Assembly (NCBI GenBank): GCA_009363875.1
Contig: CM018680.1
Location: 63,771,279-63,835,278 of the forward strand
Direction: 5' to 3'
Source: Mikania micrantha
Lineage: Eukaryota; Streptophyta; Magnoliopsida; Asterales; Asteraceae
DNA length: 64,000 nt
Shown one piece after another: positions 23,210 through 34,874 of the stretch (within the stretch, counting starts at the first letter, position 1; each line of letters starts with the position of its first letter). The position numbers and the translations under genes were made by a program. Under the pieces are notes generated by a model. It ran no database searches. It was not told the DNA's origin and was given only the letters and a program-made list of their open reading frames with translations.

Positions 23210-25357
23210 TGTCACACCCCCACCTCTCGTCACCTGAGATGATGTCATTCCTCACTCTGATAAGGTTGCGGAAGCATAGTGGTGATGTCTCAGAGATGAG
23301 GTGTGACTTACTTGATCCGATATCATAGTACACAAATTAACTTAAAAGAAATACATTACAAGGATCATCATTGCAATTAACCACACAGTTCACAAACTTA
23401 AGTTTATTACATGACTAACTTATTTAATTTCAAACGTTTAAAGTGCTGCCTCACCCGGTGGGTCACTGTCTCCCTGCCAAATGTTTAGATTTAAAACGTC
23501 AGCACAAAGCTGGTGAGTTCGTAAAGTTCATGTTCAACAATATGATATGTTATACAAGTTCTCAAAATATTCAGTTCAAGAAAACCATGAGACCCATATC
23601 TAGTTCCTTTCGGTCGTGACTTTACAATCTTCGAAGATATTACCTACTGGTAATATCTTATGCCTCATTGTCGTAATGCCTATCACAACATTAAGAAGTT
23701 ATAGTAAAACAGGTAACAAGCATTCACAGCAAGGGGAGTTGCAAACTCCTAGCAAATGGGTTGTCAGCCGATAGTACTATCATTGTTCCCTGTTCAGCCC
23801 CACACGGGTTCACTAGATATAGTTCAGTAATGAGGACTTTTAGGTTTCGTGATAGAGTTCTGGTTTACAAACACAATCCCATGAAATTCACAAGTTCTCT
23901 ACAGATCACATGAAATCATATAGATAACAGTGACACATATCATATAGTTTTGAAGAGTTTCACAGTGCTACCCCGATGTTTATAAAAGATTAAAAAGAAA
24001 AGGGGTTATACGAAACTCACTTGATAACTCAGAAGTAGCAGAATGTCACACAACTGGTAATAAAGAGGTGATTCTGCATTTATTTATGTTTAATGAGTTA
24101 TTTAGGTTTTAACTTACTGATTAAATCTTTCTGAACGTTCAATGTCAAAGACATTGCTTTGAAAGTCATCAAACCGATATTGAGTGTTTAATAGATAAAT
24201 TTAATGTTATATCATACAATGTATGATAATGTAGGAACCTACACTGAATTAGGTTCTTAGTACAAGATTGATGACACCCTTGATTAATCATATTAATCTC
24301 GGATTAATCAAATAGTTAATGTTGTTGATTATAATGCTAAAACAGTTTCTAGATAGTTTAATGGCTTAGGAATGATCAATCCTTGTTATTGATTACCCAA
24401 ATATCATGAAATATCACAATGTAGTATTAGAATAGGTTTAACCACCATGCTTAACATACTAATCTGACTGTTATCATAAACATCAGATAATCGTTCCAAT
24501 GAGTATGTTAATGATTGTGATTAGTTTGAAACACATGGATTTAACCTTGCATTTCAAAGATTAATCAAACTAATCACCTACATTGTCATAATTAAATGGG
24601 TTAAACCATTATAATCATGGTTATGATTTCATGCAAATCGGGCATTACAACGGATCAAAACAAGGATTTACTGGTTAAAACATCGTGTTCTTCGTTTATA
24701 ATCAATCCTAGCCATCATCTAGGCAATAATCAACAATCCTAACTATCTCACTACGTTCAAAATCAAGATCTAATCGATCAAAATCAAACTAGAAGGTTAA
24801 AACGAATCATTACCTAATCAGACGGAGTTTTAACCGTAGAACAACGATCAGTGCTTGCAGATAAGTTCCCTGGCTTCACCCACACGATCAGATGGCTTTA
24901 AAATGAGGATTGGATGTTCAAAACTGATGTTCTTCGCCTATTTTGGTTCGAAAGATGTAAAAAAAATAAACTTTGCATGAAATCTGATGAAGAAATCTTA
25001 TCCATTGCACCGCCTCACCTGTCGCGTACCGCGACGAGGAGCAAAACAAGGCTTCGCGTACCGCAAAGAAATCCGGAGAAATCAGATATTTTTGATTCAT
25101 CGCGTACGGCTAAGAGGTCTTAACCCATCCTTGGCGTACCGCGAAGACCCCCGGAGTTCAATACTTAGAAATTTTTCTTCGTTTTTCGATTCCGGACAAT
25201 CCAGAACTCCGTTTCGCGCACGGTTTTCGCCCACGTTCATCATTTCTCGCATACTTTCAACCTGTAGTAATTTCAATTGTCAAATTATTGTGGATTTCTA
25301 GAACGACCAAATGTAATCATGTCATTGATGACGTAATTCTCAACTGCAATTGTCACA
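23210..25357 (-). mobile_element. Solo LTR, minus strand
   Basis: 2148 bp. On the + strand it starts TGTCACACCCCC and ends CAATTGTCACA. Flanks are GCAGC (23205-23209) and GCAAC (25358-25362), a 5-bp duplication with one mismatch. No gag or pol. A CGGTACGC-type array lies at 25022-25150. Confidence 0.7.
23474..24020 (-). other. Predicted leader intron in solo LTR (547 nt)
   Basis: The sense donor is ATCAA/GTGAGTTTCGTATAACCCC. The acceptor is AACATTTGGCAG/GGAG, ending at 23474, preceded by CTCACCAGC and TGCTGACG. It has the same arrangement as the other LTRs, with a weaker donor (A rather than G before GT). Confidence 0.45.
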
Positions 25358-26080
25358 GCAACGGTGGTAGTGATGGAGGAGTTTAAGTGGGCGATTGACG
25401 GGTTTAGGATTTCAAGTGTTCGGTTTTCCTAGCTGGCCGACAAGAGGGGGAGTCTAGGAGTGAGGAGTCGAGAAAAGGGTAAGATCAGAGAGATGAGCTA
25501 GAGGAAGAAAGACGAGGTCAGAGAAGAGGAGAGAGAGAGAAAGGGAGAGAGAGAGAGAGAGAAAGAGCTTGAGCTTACCCTTAGAGGAGGGGGGAGACCG
25601 GTCTTGGCGTTATTGTCCTAGAGAGAGAGCACGCTAGAGCTTACCCTTAGAGCTAGGGCTTACCCTTAGAGCTAGAGCTTACCCTTCGAAACAACATGTA
25701 TTGCTTTGCATGAATCACCAATCGAATCGACGTTTTGTTACTATTATTTGAGAAAAAACAAAACCCTAATCAATTTAGTAATCGAATTAGGGTTTATGAA
25801 GAAACAAATCCCAATTCTATAGATCACATTTTTTGGAATAGAAATATAAACAAAAAATATAGAATAAAATGAAAAAAAAAATACAAGAGTGAAGGGATGG
25901 TTTAAACAGGATTAGAGGTGATTATACACCGACCTATGTAATATATGATTTCATTTGATTCATCACATAATCATCCTTTATTTTTTTTAACCTTTAATTA
26001 GGTTTTTTTTTCCTTGTTACCTTATAACAGACATGCTTTTAATGTTCTTAAACTTGAATGTAGGGTTACATTCTTTGTAG
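25358..26080. other. GA-rich and short tandem repeats, no gene seen
   Basis: A (GA)n-rich stretch lies at about 25490-25566. It is followed by about four copies of an 18-bp unit (GCTTACCCTTAGAGCTAG and variants) at 25570-25692. The remainder to 26080 is AT-rich with no recognisable coding region, apart from an acceptor-like TTCTTTGTAG at 26071-26080 that opens the next feature. Confidence 0.6.
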
Positions 26081-26387
26081 TCCTCTCACCAATAAGTTCA
26101 TGGACTTCAATCCAAGACTTGAATATGCTCATCGTATGGCACTCTTAACAGACGATATTTATCAGGTGATATGATATTTTGATTTTAGTTATATAGAATG
26201 ATTGAATTGGATTGTTGAGTTACATGTATGACAATTTTATTTGTAGTATGCTATAAACAATTGTAATGGTAATTATGTGGACACTATGCTAGCCAACTCA
26301 GCGTGTAGAGAAAGTCTTCTAGGTTATGAAAAGGTGCAAACTATAAACGCTAGTATCAGAATAAATGAACTTTCCAGATATGATTAA
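26081..26387 (+). pseudogene. Serine carboxypeptidase-like (SCPL) gene fragment, two exons
   Basis: Exon 26081-26165 follows TTTGTAG and ends at CAG/GTGAT. It encodes PLTNKFMDFNPRLEYAHRMA plus LLTDDIYQ, matching the SCPL segment that usually reads N-P-x-T-D...DFN.R..YAH.M.L. The next exon starts after TTTGTAG at 26247 in phase 0. It gives a CNGNYVD...CRESLLGY segment, matching the C-x-G-x-Y...C...L..Y part of the family. A TAA stop at 26385-26387 ends it early. A related frame continues to a donor-like GTAAGC at about 26472. No Ser, Asp or His of the catalytic triad is present. SCPL proteins act as peptidases or acyltransferases in the vacuole. This is a remnant, and the only recognisable host gene in the window. 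Confidence 0.7.
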
Positions 26388-27479
26388 TGCTAGAAAATTT
26401 AACTTACCGTGCACAAGCCTTATTAATTTTGAGAACATTCGGGAACCAGTTTCGGATGCCAGCACATATATTGTAAGCTTTCTCGCTCTCTCCGTCTCTC
26501 TATGTGTGTATACATATATAATTAGTATCAAATTAGAATTTGATCTAATCTATTTAAAAACCATATATTAGTGGATAAAGATTAGATGTTAACTCTTAAG
26601 GTTATATGATTCAAATAAATGAGTGAGCTTTGTTTGGCTTTATAGTTTTGTTGTTTATGCTTTGAAACATATTTATACGTATGCGTGTGTGTGTGTGTGT
26701 AAAATTAGTATCAAACATATTATATTAGCCAACACAAAACAAGTGTATATTTCCATGTCATGTCTCGAATTGATGCCTATAAAAAATATTAATCTCATTT
26801 TTCTCTTTATTGTATATTTACACAGCATAACAACAAAACTTTAAGAAGTAGTATGTGTTATTAAACAATTTATTTTAACGATCAAAATTTCATCACTGCT
26901 TGAAGCTGTTGCAAGATCGAGTAGATTTGTGATTTTCACTTTTCTATTCATATAGAAAATAGCGAAAACCAAATTCTGATACTCAAAAGACAATAATAAA
27001 TTTAAAATCCTAAGCATAAAAAATAACCTTAGCTAGTGTGTTGATTATGTTCTTCTTTTTTGGATATAAAGTACTAATATGAGACATGTTTTACCCATAT
27101 TTGTTGACGGCGCCATATGCTTAAGACATAAAGGAAGAGTCTTAGGTCTAAGTGTAAGGCACTTAAAAATCATGGGTTTTTTTAAGCAAATTATAGCATA
27201 AATATATTGTATATGACGGCTTTATACATATTTTAGGTTTGTTTTGGGCTACTTTAGGTTGTTTTAGATTAATTTAGGCTTGTTTATAAGTCTAGTGTAC
27301 TTATTCCAGATTTCCAGGCATGATGAAATGATTTTTAGTGGGAATTCAATATGAAAAATATATATGAGCGACTGAAAATGGGCCTTTGAAGTGAAGCAGT
27401 TGACTTGTAACTAGGTGCCTAATCTTGTGGGCTTTTAACAACAATGGTTATACCGATACTTTTTGTTCTTATTTGTAAG
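26388..27479. other. AT-rich intergenic DNA with a GT microsatellite
   Basis: No gene or mobile-element ends recognised. A (GT)n run lies at 26683-26700. The first about 85 bp may still belong to the SCPL remnant. Confidence 0.5.
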
Positions 27480-28659
27480 ATCAAAAGGCTCGTGCTTCCC
27501 AAAAAAATAACTCCCTTAGTCCCCACCAATCTCCCAAGAAGTCCAAAGGGTCCATTGGAAAGATAGAGTTATTCTTCGGAAGCCATCAACCATCAGAAGT
27601 TATAATTAACCTTCGAAATACTAATTACTTCCAAAAGATAACTCTGTCCTTCCAAAAACAAGACAGAAGACAAAGCTTCTGAAGATGGCAATACATTACG
27701 TGCCTTAATGATATGGTCTTCCGAAGATTAAACCATGTTGCAAGTCTCAATAAGTTGGAAAACCGGTGTCTTACAAAGGTCTTCCGATTATGAAAAAACT
27801 TAGAGATTGCTCAACAATCTCCGATACAACGACTTTCAACTGTTGATTCTGCTTTCCTCTTTAAGAAATGTTCAGAGGTGTTTTCTACCATCAGGATTAA
27901 ATCAGAAGACATTCTTGTGTTTGTCAGCAACAACGTACAACTATCATATCCGTAGAACATCTTTTCTTTAATGCCTTTTGTAGTCTAGGTTTTATATCAA
28001 TTGCAATTAACATGGCTTTTCCTGTCAAGTCATAGCAGAATACTAGATTTAGCATTATTTTGTTTCTAGTGTTTGTTCCACCTTGTATCCCTATGAGCAT
28101 ATAGATGTAGCTTATAGTATACAATCTTTCACTTGGAAGTTGTAACTTACAAAGCAAGAGAGAGTTTTCTAGCTAAGAGTCTTGTACACTTTGCAGTTGA
28201 AAGAAATATATATTGAGCTTGAGCTTGAAGTATTTCTATGTTCAAATGTTCTTTATTGCTATTGTGTTTGAGAGAGAATTGATAGAGTATTATGTATCTA
28301 TCAATTCATTAGAAGAAATCTTTCAAAGAGTTGAGTAGATTTCACAACCCGATACTACACTATTTCATTTTGGACTATCACTAGGAACTGCATTTGTAAT
28401 AGCGAACATATTGGATCTTTTTTTGACTTTGGAAGCTCAAAGACAAGTCAACATTGGGAATCTCCATTTCATCCCACATAAGTGTTTGCTTAACTATATG
28501 TTTTTATTGAATCTAGTTCATTCATACCGCCAATAGAATTTTTTTAACCCACTTTGTAGGTTCATTTAGACTAAACCCTACAGACTTTAGTTCTTAGGTT
28601 GCTTCACAATTTGCTATTCCCATTTTAGGCTTGGTGTTGATGAGATAATTGACATGCGG
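27480..28659 (+). other. Possible copia-type LTR/leader remnant
   Basis: The sequence is rich in CTTCCGAAG-like words and contains a leader-like stretch (GAGCTTGAGCTTGAAG, GAGAGAGAATTGATAGAG). Both are reminiscent of SIRE-type copia elements, and the same CTTCCGAT/TCGGAAG words occur in the copia gag at the right end of the window. No TG...CA ends, primer site or polypurine tract could be fixed, so this is tentative. Confidence 0.3.
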
Positions 28660-29959
28660 TGTAAGACCCTACTCTCCATAGAAGCCTTACTCGTTGGATT
28701 TACACTTTACATCATAGTTTTTAAACTAAAAATTTAAATTCATTTCAGTGGAAGACTTAAAATCATTACAAGACGTTTGAATTTCATAAATAACAAAAAG
28801 TTATCGTAAAATAGGATGCGAGTCTTTAAGTAGTGTCACACCCCAAGCCGGCGGGAACGGATTGGCTTTCCCGTCGGGCGGAAGGTTCTCGGGGCGCGAT
28901 ATCGTGAGTGATAATCGTGATGATCATATTGTTTACATAGCATCAACATTGAGAATAACTAGAGCACAATATAGCATTTAACTAGGATTAAAAACTTAAA
29001 TTACAGATGTCAATGCTTAATAATTTAACCAAGTATCCTATCAAATGAATCAAATATTTACCATCTTGTAATTGTACAAGATATCAAAATAGATTCATAG
29101 CTTTCATCAAAAGATGTGCTATTCCAAAATCTACTAGGTCCTTTAACTGGGCATCCTAGTATGCATTCCTGAGCCGTAGTTTAATCCTGTACGTCACCTG
29201 AGAAAGCATATAAGAAAACAAAGTCAACACAATGGCTGGTGAGTTCATATAGTTTTAGTATTTGAAAATTTGTTTTGCAAACCTTTTCGATAAAACCTTA
29301 ACCTCATTAACATCACCTGTATCATCCAACTCGGTATGCTTATGTATAGGGCTTACGAAAGAGTCGAGCCTGCAACCTGCCCGAACGCCATCCCACCACA
29401 TACTAAGCCACATAGGACATTGGTATTAATGATAATTAAGCATTTTACCTACCATTCAATTCCATCATAGTTTCAAGCATCCTATTTAGAAGTTTAAGAT
29501 ATCTACCCAATAGTATTCACAAACCCTTTCGGTAACAACCTTAACCTCATTAACATCACCTATAATATCCAGATCGGTATGCTTATATATAGGGCATATA
29601 TAGGGTCGAGCCTACAACCCGCCCAGCCAACATCCCACCACATACTCCACATATGACAATGTTGTTAATGATAATTAAGCGTCTTACCTACCATCCAATC
29701 CCATCATAGTTTTACGTATTCTGTTTTATGAGTTTCAACACGCACATAGTAGCATTCGAGTATCGAGTTTTGAGAGTTATCATTATGGATAGCTGAACAC
29801 CCTAAGGAATTCAGCATCCATCCATAACGGAACTAAGTATGACTCGCGACGTGTTTTGATAGAGAAATCCTCAAGATGACACAAATTCAGCTATAAGGAA
29901 CCAAAATCATTCTAGTCACTCGTCATAACCATGGATGAATCAAGAAGAACACTGAATGA

Positions 29960-30190
29960 TTAGTATGGCTTGACCACTGTCAAGATGCGTCGGCCAATCA
30001 GTCTGTCTTACATGATTCTGACAACGAAGAGCACTGATGACTAGTATGGCTTGACCAATGTCAAGACGCGGTGGCCAATCAGTCTGTCTTACAATGTCCG
30101 ATAGCTTAAGCATACAAGTTTAGAGCATTCACATATTCTTACTGATGACTAGTATGGGTTGACACACAGGTCAACATGCGGCAGTCAATC
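29960..30190. repeat. W-box inverted-pair repeats in LTR C
   Basis: Three related units of about 55 bp each begin near GACTAGTATGG and contain TTGACC...GTCAA (third unit TTGACACACAGGTCAA), followed by GGCCAATCAGT. TTGAC[C/T] is the WRKY W-box (established knowledge), so each unit holds two opposed W-box cores. The right C LTR repeats this at about 48245-48490. Confidence 0.55.
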
Positions 30191-30439
30191 AGTCCATTGT
30201 TTTAAGCATTCCAATCATTTCATGCATTCGAGCATATTGAGCATACAAGAGTTCTAAGCAGTCCAAGCATTTCATGCATTCGAGCATATTGAGCATACAA
30301 GAGTTTAAAGCATTCCAAGCATTTCAAGCGTTTCAAGCATATCAAGCATTCTAAGCATAAAAGCCTATCGGAGTTTTAGAATTTGTTTTCTTAGGCATTT
30401 AAAAGCATCAAGAGTTTTAGGTACTCAAGTATAAGTGTA

Positions 30440-30720
30440 AAAAAAACATTAGCATTTAGAATAATTGTAATAGCATTAGCATCGAGCATTTGAGTATAAA
30501 GCAATAGCATTTAGAATAAGTGGAATAGCATTAGCATTTAGAATAATTGTAATAGCATTAGCATCGAGCATTTGAGTATAAATCATTAGCATTTAGAATA
30601 AGTGGAATAGCATTAGCATTTAGAATAATTGTAATTGCATTAGCATCGAGCATTTGAGTATAAAGCATTAGCATTCAGAATATATGTAAAAGCATTATGA
30701 ATAAGTATAAAACCGTTTAA
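30440..30720. repeat. AGCATTAGCATTTAGAATAA tandem array in LTR C
   Basis: About three units of roughly 81-86 bp, built from AGCATTAGCATTTAGAATAA, ATTGTAATAGCATTAGC and CGAGCATTTGAGTATAAA. The right C LTR has a diverged array at about 48730-49000. An adjacent 30200-30350 stretch repeats GCATTCCAAGCATTTCA words. Confidence 0.8.
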
Positions 30721-32421
30721 GAAACATTAAAGATTTTATTTAAAATGTGTAAACATGCTTCTCAGTCCCGTAGTAAAATAAAATGAAATGATTTGAAAAG
30801 GGACAAATGAACTTACCTTGTGTTTGAAGTGGTTGACTTCGTATAAACAAGAAATGCACGCGCTCTTTGTTGTACTTGAGTTTATTTTCACGATCCTGTA
30901 TTGATTTCACGTTGTTGTAACTTGTAAGTATGAGTTGTAAAGATTCGTGTACGTGCATGTGTTAGTCCTAAGGTTGACTAACACTTGCGGGTCTTAGTCC
31001 TCATTCGGCCCCGATCCTATTATTAGGGTTCGTTGTTATCATAAGTCATTACGTTATGTGTTTAGCTTTAACCCCACTCTAGTAATCTCAAAGACTTGCC
31101 ATTACATGTTGGTAAGCGCATTGATAAAATCTTTGTGATTATGTAAATTCTTTAACATATTTAAAATACCCTTAACATGTGTTTTATGTAGCCACTTAGC
31201 TTCGTTAGATTCTATGAAATGGTTTCTAGTTGTTAGATGTAAATGTAACAAATATATTGCCACCTTTTGTAGTAAACCATAATTATTAATCAAATTCCCA
31301 TGTATGGTTCTTATAATCGTTTTCAAGTGTATGTTCCAAGGTTAATGATGTGGGCCGAATTATTGGACTATGGGCCAAATGTTAAAGGTTCGGCCCAATG
31401 TACGTATGTATGGGCGGATTCTAGGTGGCTTTGGGCCGATTGTGACATGGTGGGCTAAACAAAAAGGTTTTGGTTAATTAATGTGGTCGAGCATCTACTG
31501 CTGGGTCGAGAAAATTTCTACCACCCTTGGGCCAAATAACTGCCTTGGGCCAAACCAATAATTATCTTGGGCTAGATAATAGGCCCAGGCTGCTTGTGAT
31601 GAAGCTGCGGTCAAAAGAAGGCAGCCTCCCCGACTCACTCCTTGCCAGGTTCGGCAGTTTTGGTTCAGAGATATAGGTTCGGCTATGCTATGGTCCGTGA
31701 CTTGCATGAGAAGGTTCGTTCACCATGTTGTGCTCAAAGGGTTCGGGGGTTCCAAGGGGTTCGGCTGATGGTTTGTTGAACATAGGTTCGGTCAAGGTAA
31801 ATAGGTTCGCCTGAGATTCGAAGGTTCGTCGAGAACGCACGTTCGGTGGGCATGGAGGTTCGCATAGCTGGAGTGGTTCGGCGAGGTCATGAGGGTTTGG
31901 TGGTTGCTAGGAAGGTTCGTGGCTACTGGGTTCGCCACACAGGTTCGGCTAGGGTTCGTGTGTAGAAGATTCGGTGGTGATGACAGCCAAGGGTTCGGCC
32001 GGAACCATGCAGGTTTGGTCACCTGCTTCATTTCGTGTCTGGTTCGGCCTCATCATCCTCATCGAATGTCACACCCCGAGCCGGCGGGGTAGGATCGGTT
32101 TCCCCCGTCGGGCGGAAGGTTCCCGGGGCGCGATATCGGGAGTGATAATCAGAAGTGATCAGATTGTTTACATTGCACACGATATAAATGAGAAATGCTA
32201 ATTAAAATAGAATTACAAAGTTAAATTACAGCAGTAACGTTTATAATTTAACAATGTAAATCTATTGTAAAACATCAATAATTGACTATCTTGTATTTAC
32301 ACAAGATATACAAAATAAATTGTATCATGATGTCTTCAAAAGTATGCAGGCCCAAAATACTAGTCTTCTATCTGAAGTCCTAGTCCAAAAGAAATGACTT
32401 CCTAATTGACCTGTTCGTCAC

Positions 32422-33636
32422 CTGAGAAGTCATGCAAAAATAAAGGTCAACACATGGTTGGTGAGTTCATACAGTTTAGTAGTTGAAAATGATTTGAAAA
32501 TGATTTGTTAATGATTTGAAAACCTCCTTTGGTAAAGACCTTAACCTCATTAACTTCACATGTAATATCCAAATCGGTATGCTTATATATAGGGCATATG
32601 TAGGGTCGAACTTACCGCCCGCCCAGCCACCGTCCCACCACATACTAATCTGTATATGACACTGTTGTTAATGATAATTAAGCATTTTTACCCTTAACAC
32701 AATCCCATAAGTACTCCTGTTTGTTGTCCCTGTCATTACAATTATTTGAAATCTATGTTGATTTCACAAGTTCATCACACAATATGATCAACCACACAAT
32801 TGTATAACAGTTATAAATGCTTAATTAAACAAGTAAATAAACATTTAATAAAATCTAAGTCCTTATGATTGGGGCCTATGGTCATACTCGAGTAGACTAG
32901 TCTGTCAATCTAGGTACTTAGTAGTTAGGGAAGCTGTAAATATCCTCAAACATACGACCTACAAGTCAAACGGTCTAGCTAGGACTTCTTGAAATGCAGG
33001 ATTTTATGTTTCGTCAATGTTTTTGGCGTATGCTATCTCTGATATTTCCCAGATTTTCCCTTAAAAATGTTTGTCTGATTTTGTCACAAGATGTACTTGA
33101 TGTGTTGATCATAGAATACAAGATTCATTGATCGGTTGTACACTTGATTAATTGTTCAACAAACACATGGTTTGTAGAACATTGAATGTTGTCTTTGCAA
33201 AGATTGTTTTATTGATGTCTTGATGTCCCACACTTGTTTTGTCAAAATGTTTGATTTGATTCCTTGAATTCACCCACTTGATTTGTCAAAATGTTTGTTT
33301 TGATCCCTTGAATTCACCCACTTGTTTTGTCAAAATGTTTGATTTGATTCCTTGAACTCAACCCTTGTTTTGTCAAAATGTCTAGTTTGATTTGTTTGAA
33401 ATGTTTTGACTTGTTGAAAAGTTTAGTTTAACTTGATTATTCACTTATTATATAAGTGAATCAGTTAATAAACCTGCATAAAATCTTCCTAGACATGGTC
33501 TAGGATAACATTTATATATATGTAAAACATATAAATTTAAAAGCATTAAAGTAAACAATTTAAGTAAACAGTTTACGCATGCTTCTCAGCCCCGCATTTT
33601 AAAACAAAAATGTTAGAAAAGGGGCAATGAACTCAC
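32422..33636 (-). other. Predicted leader intron in element D LTR, left copy (1215 nt)
   Basis: The sense donor is CACAG/GTGAGTTCATTGCCCC. The acceptor is TGACTTCTCAG/GTGACG, ending at 32422, with CTCACCAAC and GTTGACC upstream. If used, the spliced leader would run only 355 nt to the LTR end and then about 170 nt to gag. Confidence 0.58.
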
Positions 33637-34545
33637 CTGTGTTGATGTCTAATGTACTATCACAGAATACGCACTCTTGTTTGTAGGCTAAGTTTCTTCG
33701 GTTCCTGAATTATTTTATAAGAATTCGAATATAATAAGTACGCGTAGTAGTCGTTGTGCCTACGACCTTGAGTCTTGCTGTGTGTGCAACTAAGTGTCTT
33801 AGTACTAAGTGTATCTAAGATCTACTCTATCTTAATTACCCTTCTTATGATCCCAATTCCCATGATTAGCTACAACTTACCTTTAAATTTTAGAAAATTT
33901 CGGCAGAGTTTCCTTTGTTTTTAAAACAATTCCAGACAATTTCATTGTCTATTTTATAACAAAATCCCAATTCAATCAATTCAAATAAATATTTAAACCA
34001 AAGCGTTACAATTTAATATTTCATTTTAATTTAATATCATGTTAAAACCATTTAGTGAGATATAACAAATTATCATTAAGTGTTCTTCATTAAACTCTCT
34101 TTACAAGAGTTTAAATGACATTATAAATATGATGGACTTAACTAAGTCCCATTGAGCTCATTTTGACTCAATTGATTATCTTGGTTTCCTATTTGATTAA
34201 CCAACTTGGGTTATTGATGATCATGAATTTGTAACCAATTCTCTATAGTTGTTAAACTGTCTTGTATGATCAACAATTAGTGCTAGACATGCATGCATGA
34301 TTAGGGTTTCCTCCTTACTCATGCACTCCCACATGTGTATATATATATGCATTTGATCCTCTTATACCCATGAATGAAATTTAACCCATCAATCCTTATG
34401 AAATGCTTAGGTTATCAATCAAATAATCACTTGTTGTGTTATCCATACTAGTCCCATTGATCCTAGGTCCATCTTGACTCAATTAAACTATTCTAAGAGT
34501 TGATTCATTGTATTGGGCAGCGAACCTTTTTAAGAGAACCCATAA

Positions 34546-34874
34546 GGTTCGGCTAAGGTGGCAGCATGTAGGGTTCGGCCTAACAGAAAGGTTCGTTAAC
34601 CCATGGTTCGTCACCCTATGGTTCGCGAGTTGCATGGCCATGGTTCGGCCATGCAAGGGTTCGTCTCCGTATGGTTCGGCTGAATACTGGTCCTACAGGT
34701 TCGTTGCAGGGTTAGGTGCGGTTAACAGGTTCGTTTAGCAGGAGTGGCAGGGTTCGTTGCAGGTGCAGGCTTGCAGGGTTCGCCCAACCACCGAGGGTTC
34801 GTTTAACAAACCCTTGGGTTCGCGAGGTGCCTACAAGGTTCGGCTCCCAGTTTCGCGATCCAACAGGGTTCGGT
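34546..34874. repeat. GGTTCG word array in element D LTR
   Basis: Sixteen GGTTCG words were counted in about 330 bp, against less than one expected by chance. Spacing is irregular, so this is not a simple tandem repeat. The right D LTR has the same array at about 43320-43648. Family-C LTRs (31600-32060 and 49670-50340) and the B-family LTR at 60150-60560 have similar arrays. The sense strand reads CGAACC. Confidence 0.8.

Larger units (their letters stand above)
29198..30816 (-). other. Predicted leader intron in LTR C, left copy (1619 nt)
   Basis: The sense donor is CAAG/GTAAGTTCATTTGTCCC; the GTGAGT of the other copy has become GTAAGT, which is still a good donor. The acceptor is TGCTTTCTCAG/GTGACG, ending at 29198, preceded by CTCACCAGC and GTTGAC. 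Confidence 0.5.
28834..32066 (-). repeat. 3' LTR of element C (truncated at element D)
   Basis: 3233 bp, collinear with 47139-50347 of the other C LTR. It stops after TCGAA (32062-32066), exactly where element D begins. In the intact copy TCGAA (50343-50347) continues as TCCAATGATG, so about 1.15 kb of this LTR is missing. It contains two copies of the TATA-like block (about 29331-29401 and 29575-29645), three WRKY-like inverted W-box units (about 29960-30190), a tandem array near 30440-30720, and TGGGCC and GGTTCG words from 31350 to 32060. Confidence 0.85.

Noticed and set aside
23037..23333. 98-codon - strand frame with a hydrophobic tail
   Set aside because: It crosses the boundary of the solo LTR at 23210, and its tail is the translation of a poly-pyrimidine intron-like stretch.
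34546..34874. tRNA genes or Pol III B boxes (GGTTCGA-like words)
   Set aside because: The words lack the ANTCC continuation and no A box or cloverleaf could be fitted; most read GGTTCGGC, GGTTCGTT or GGTTCGCG.
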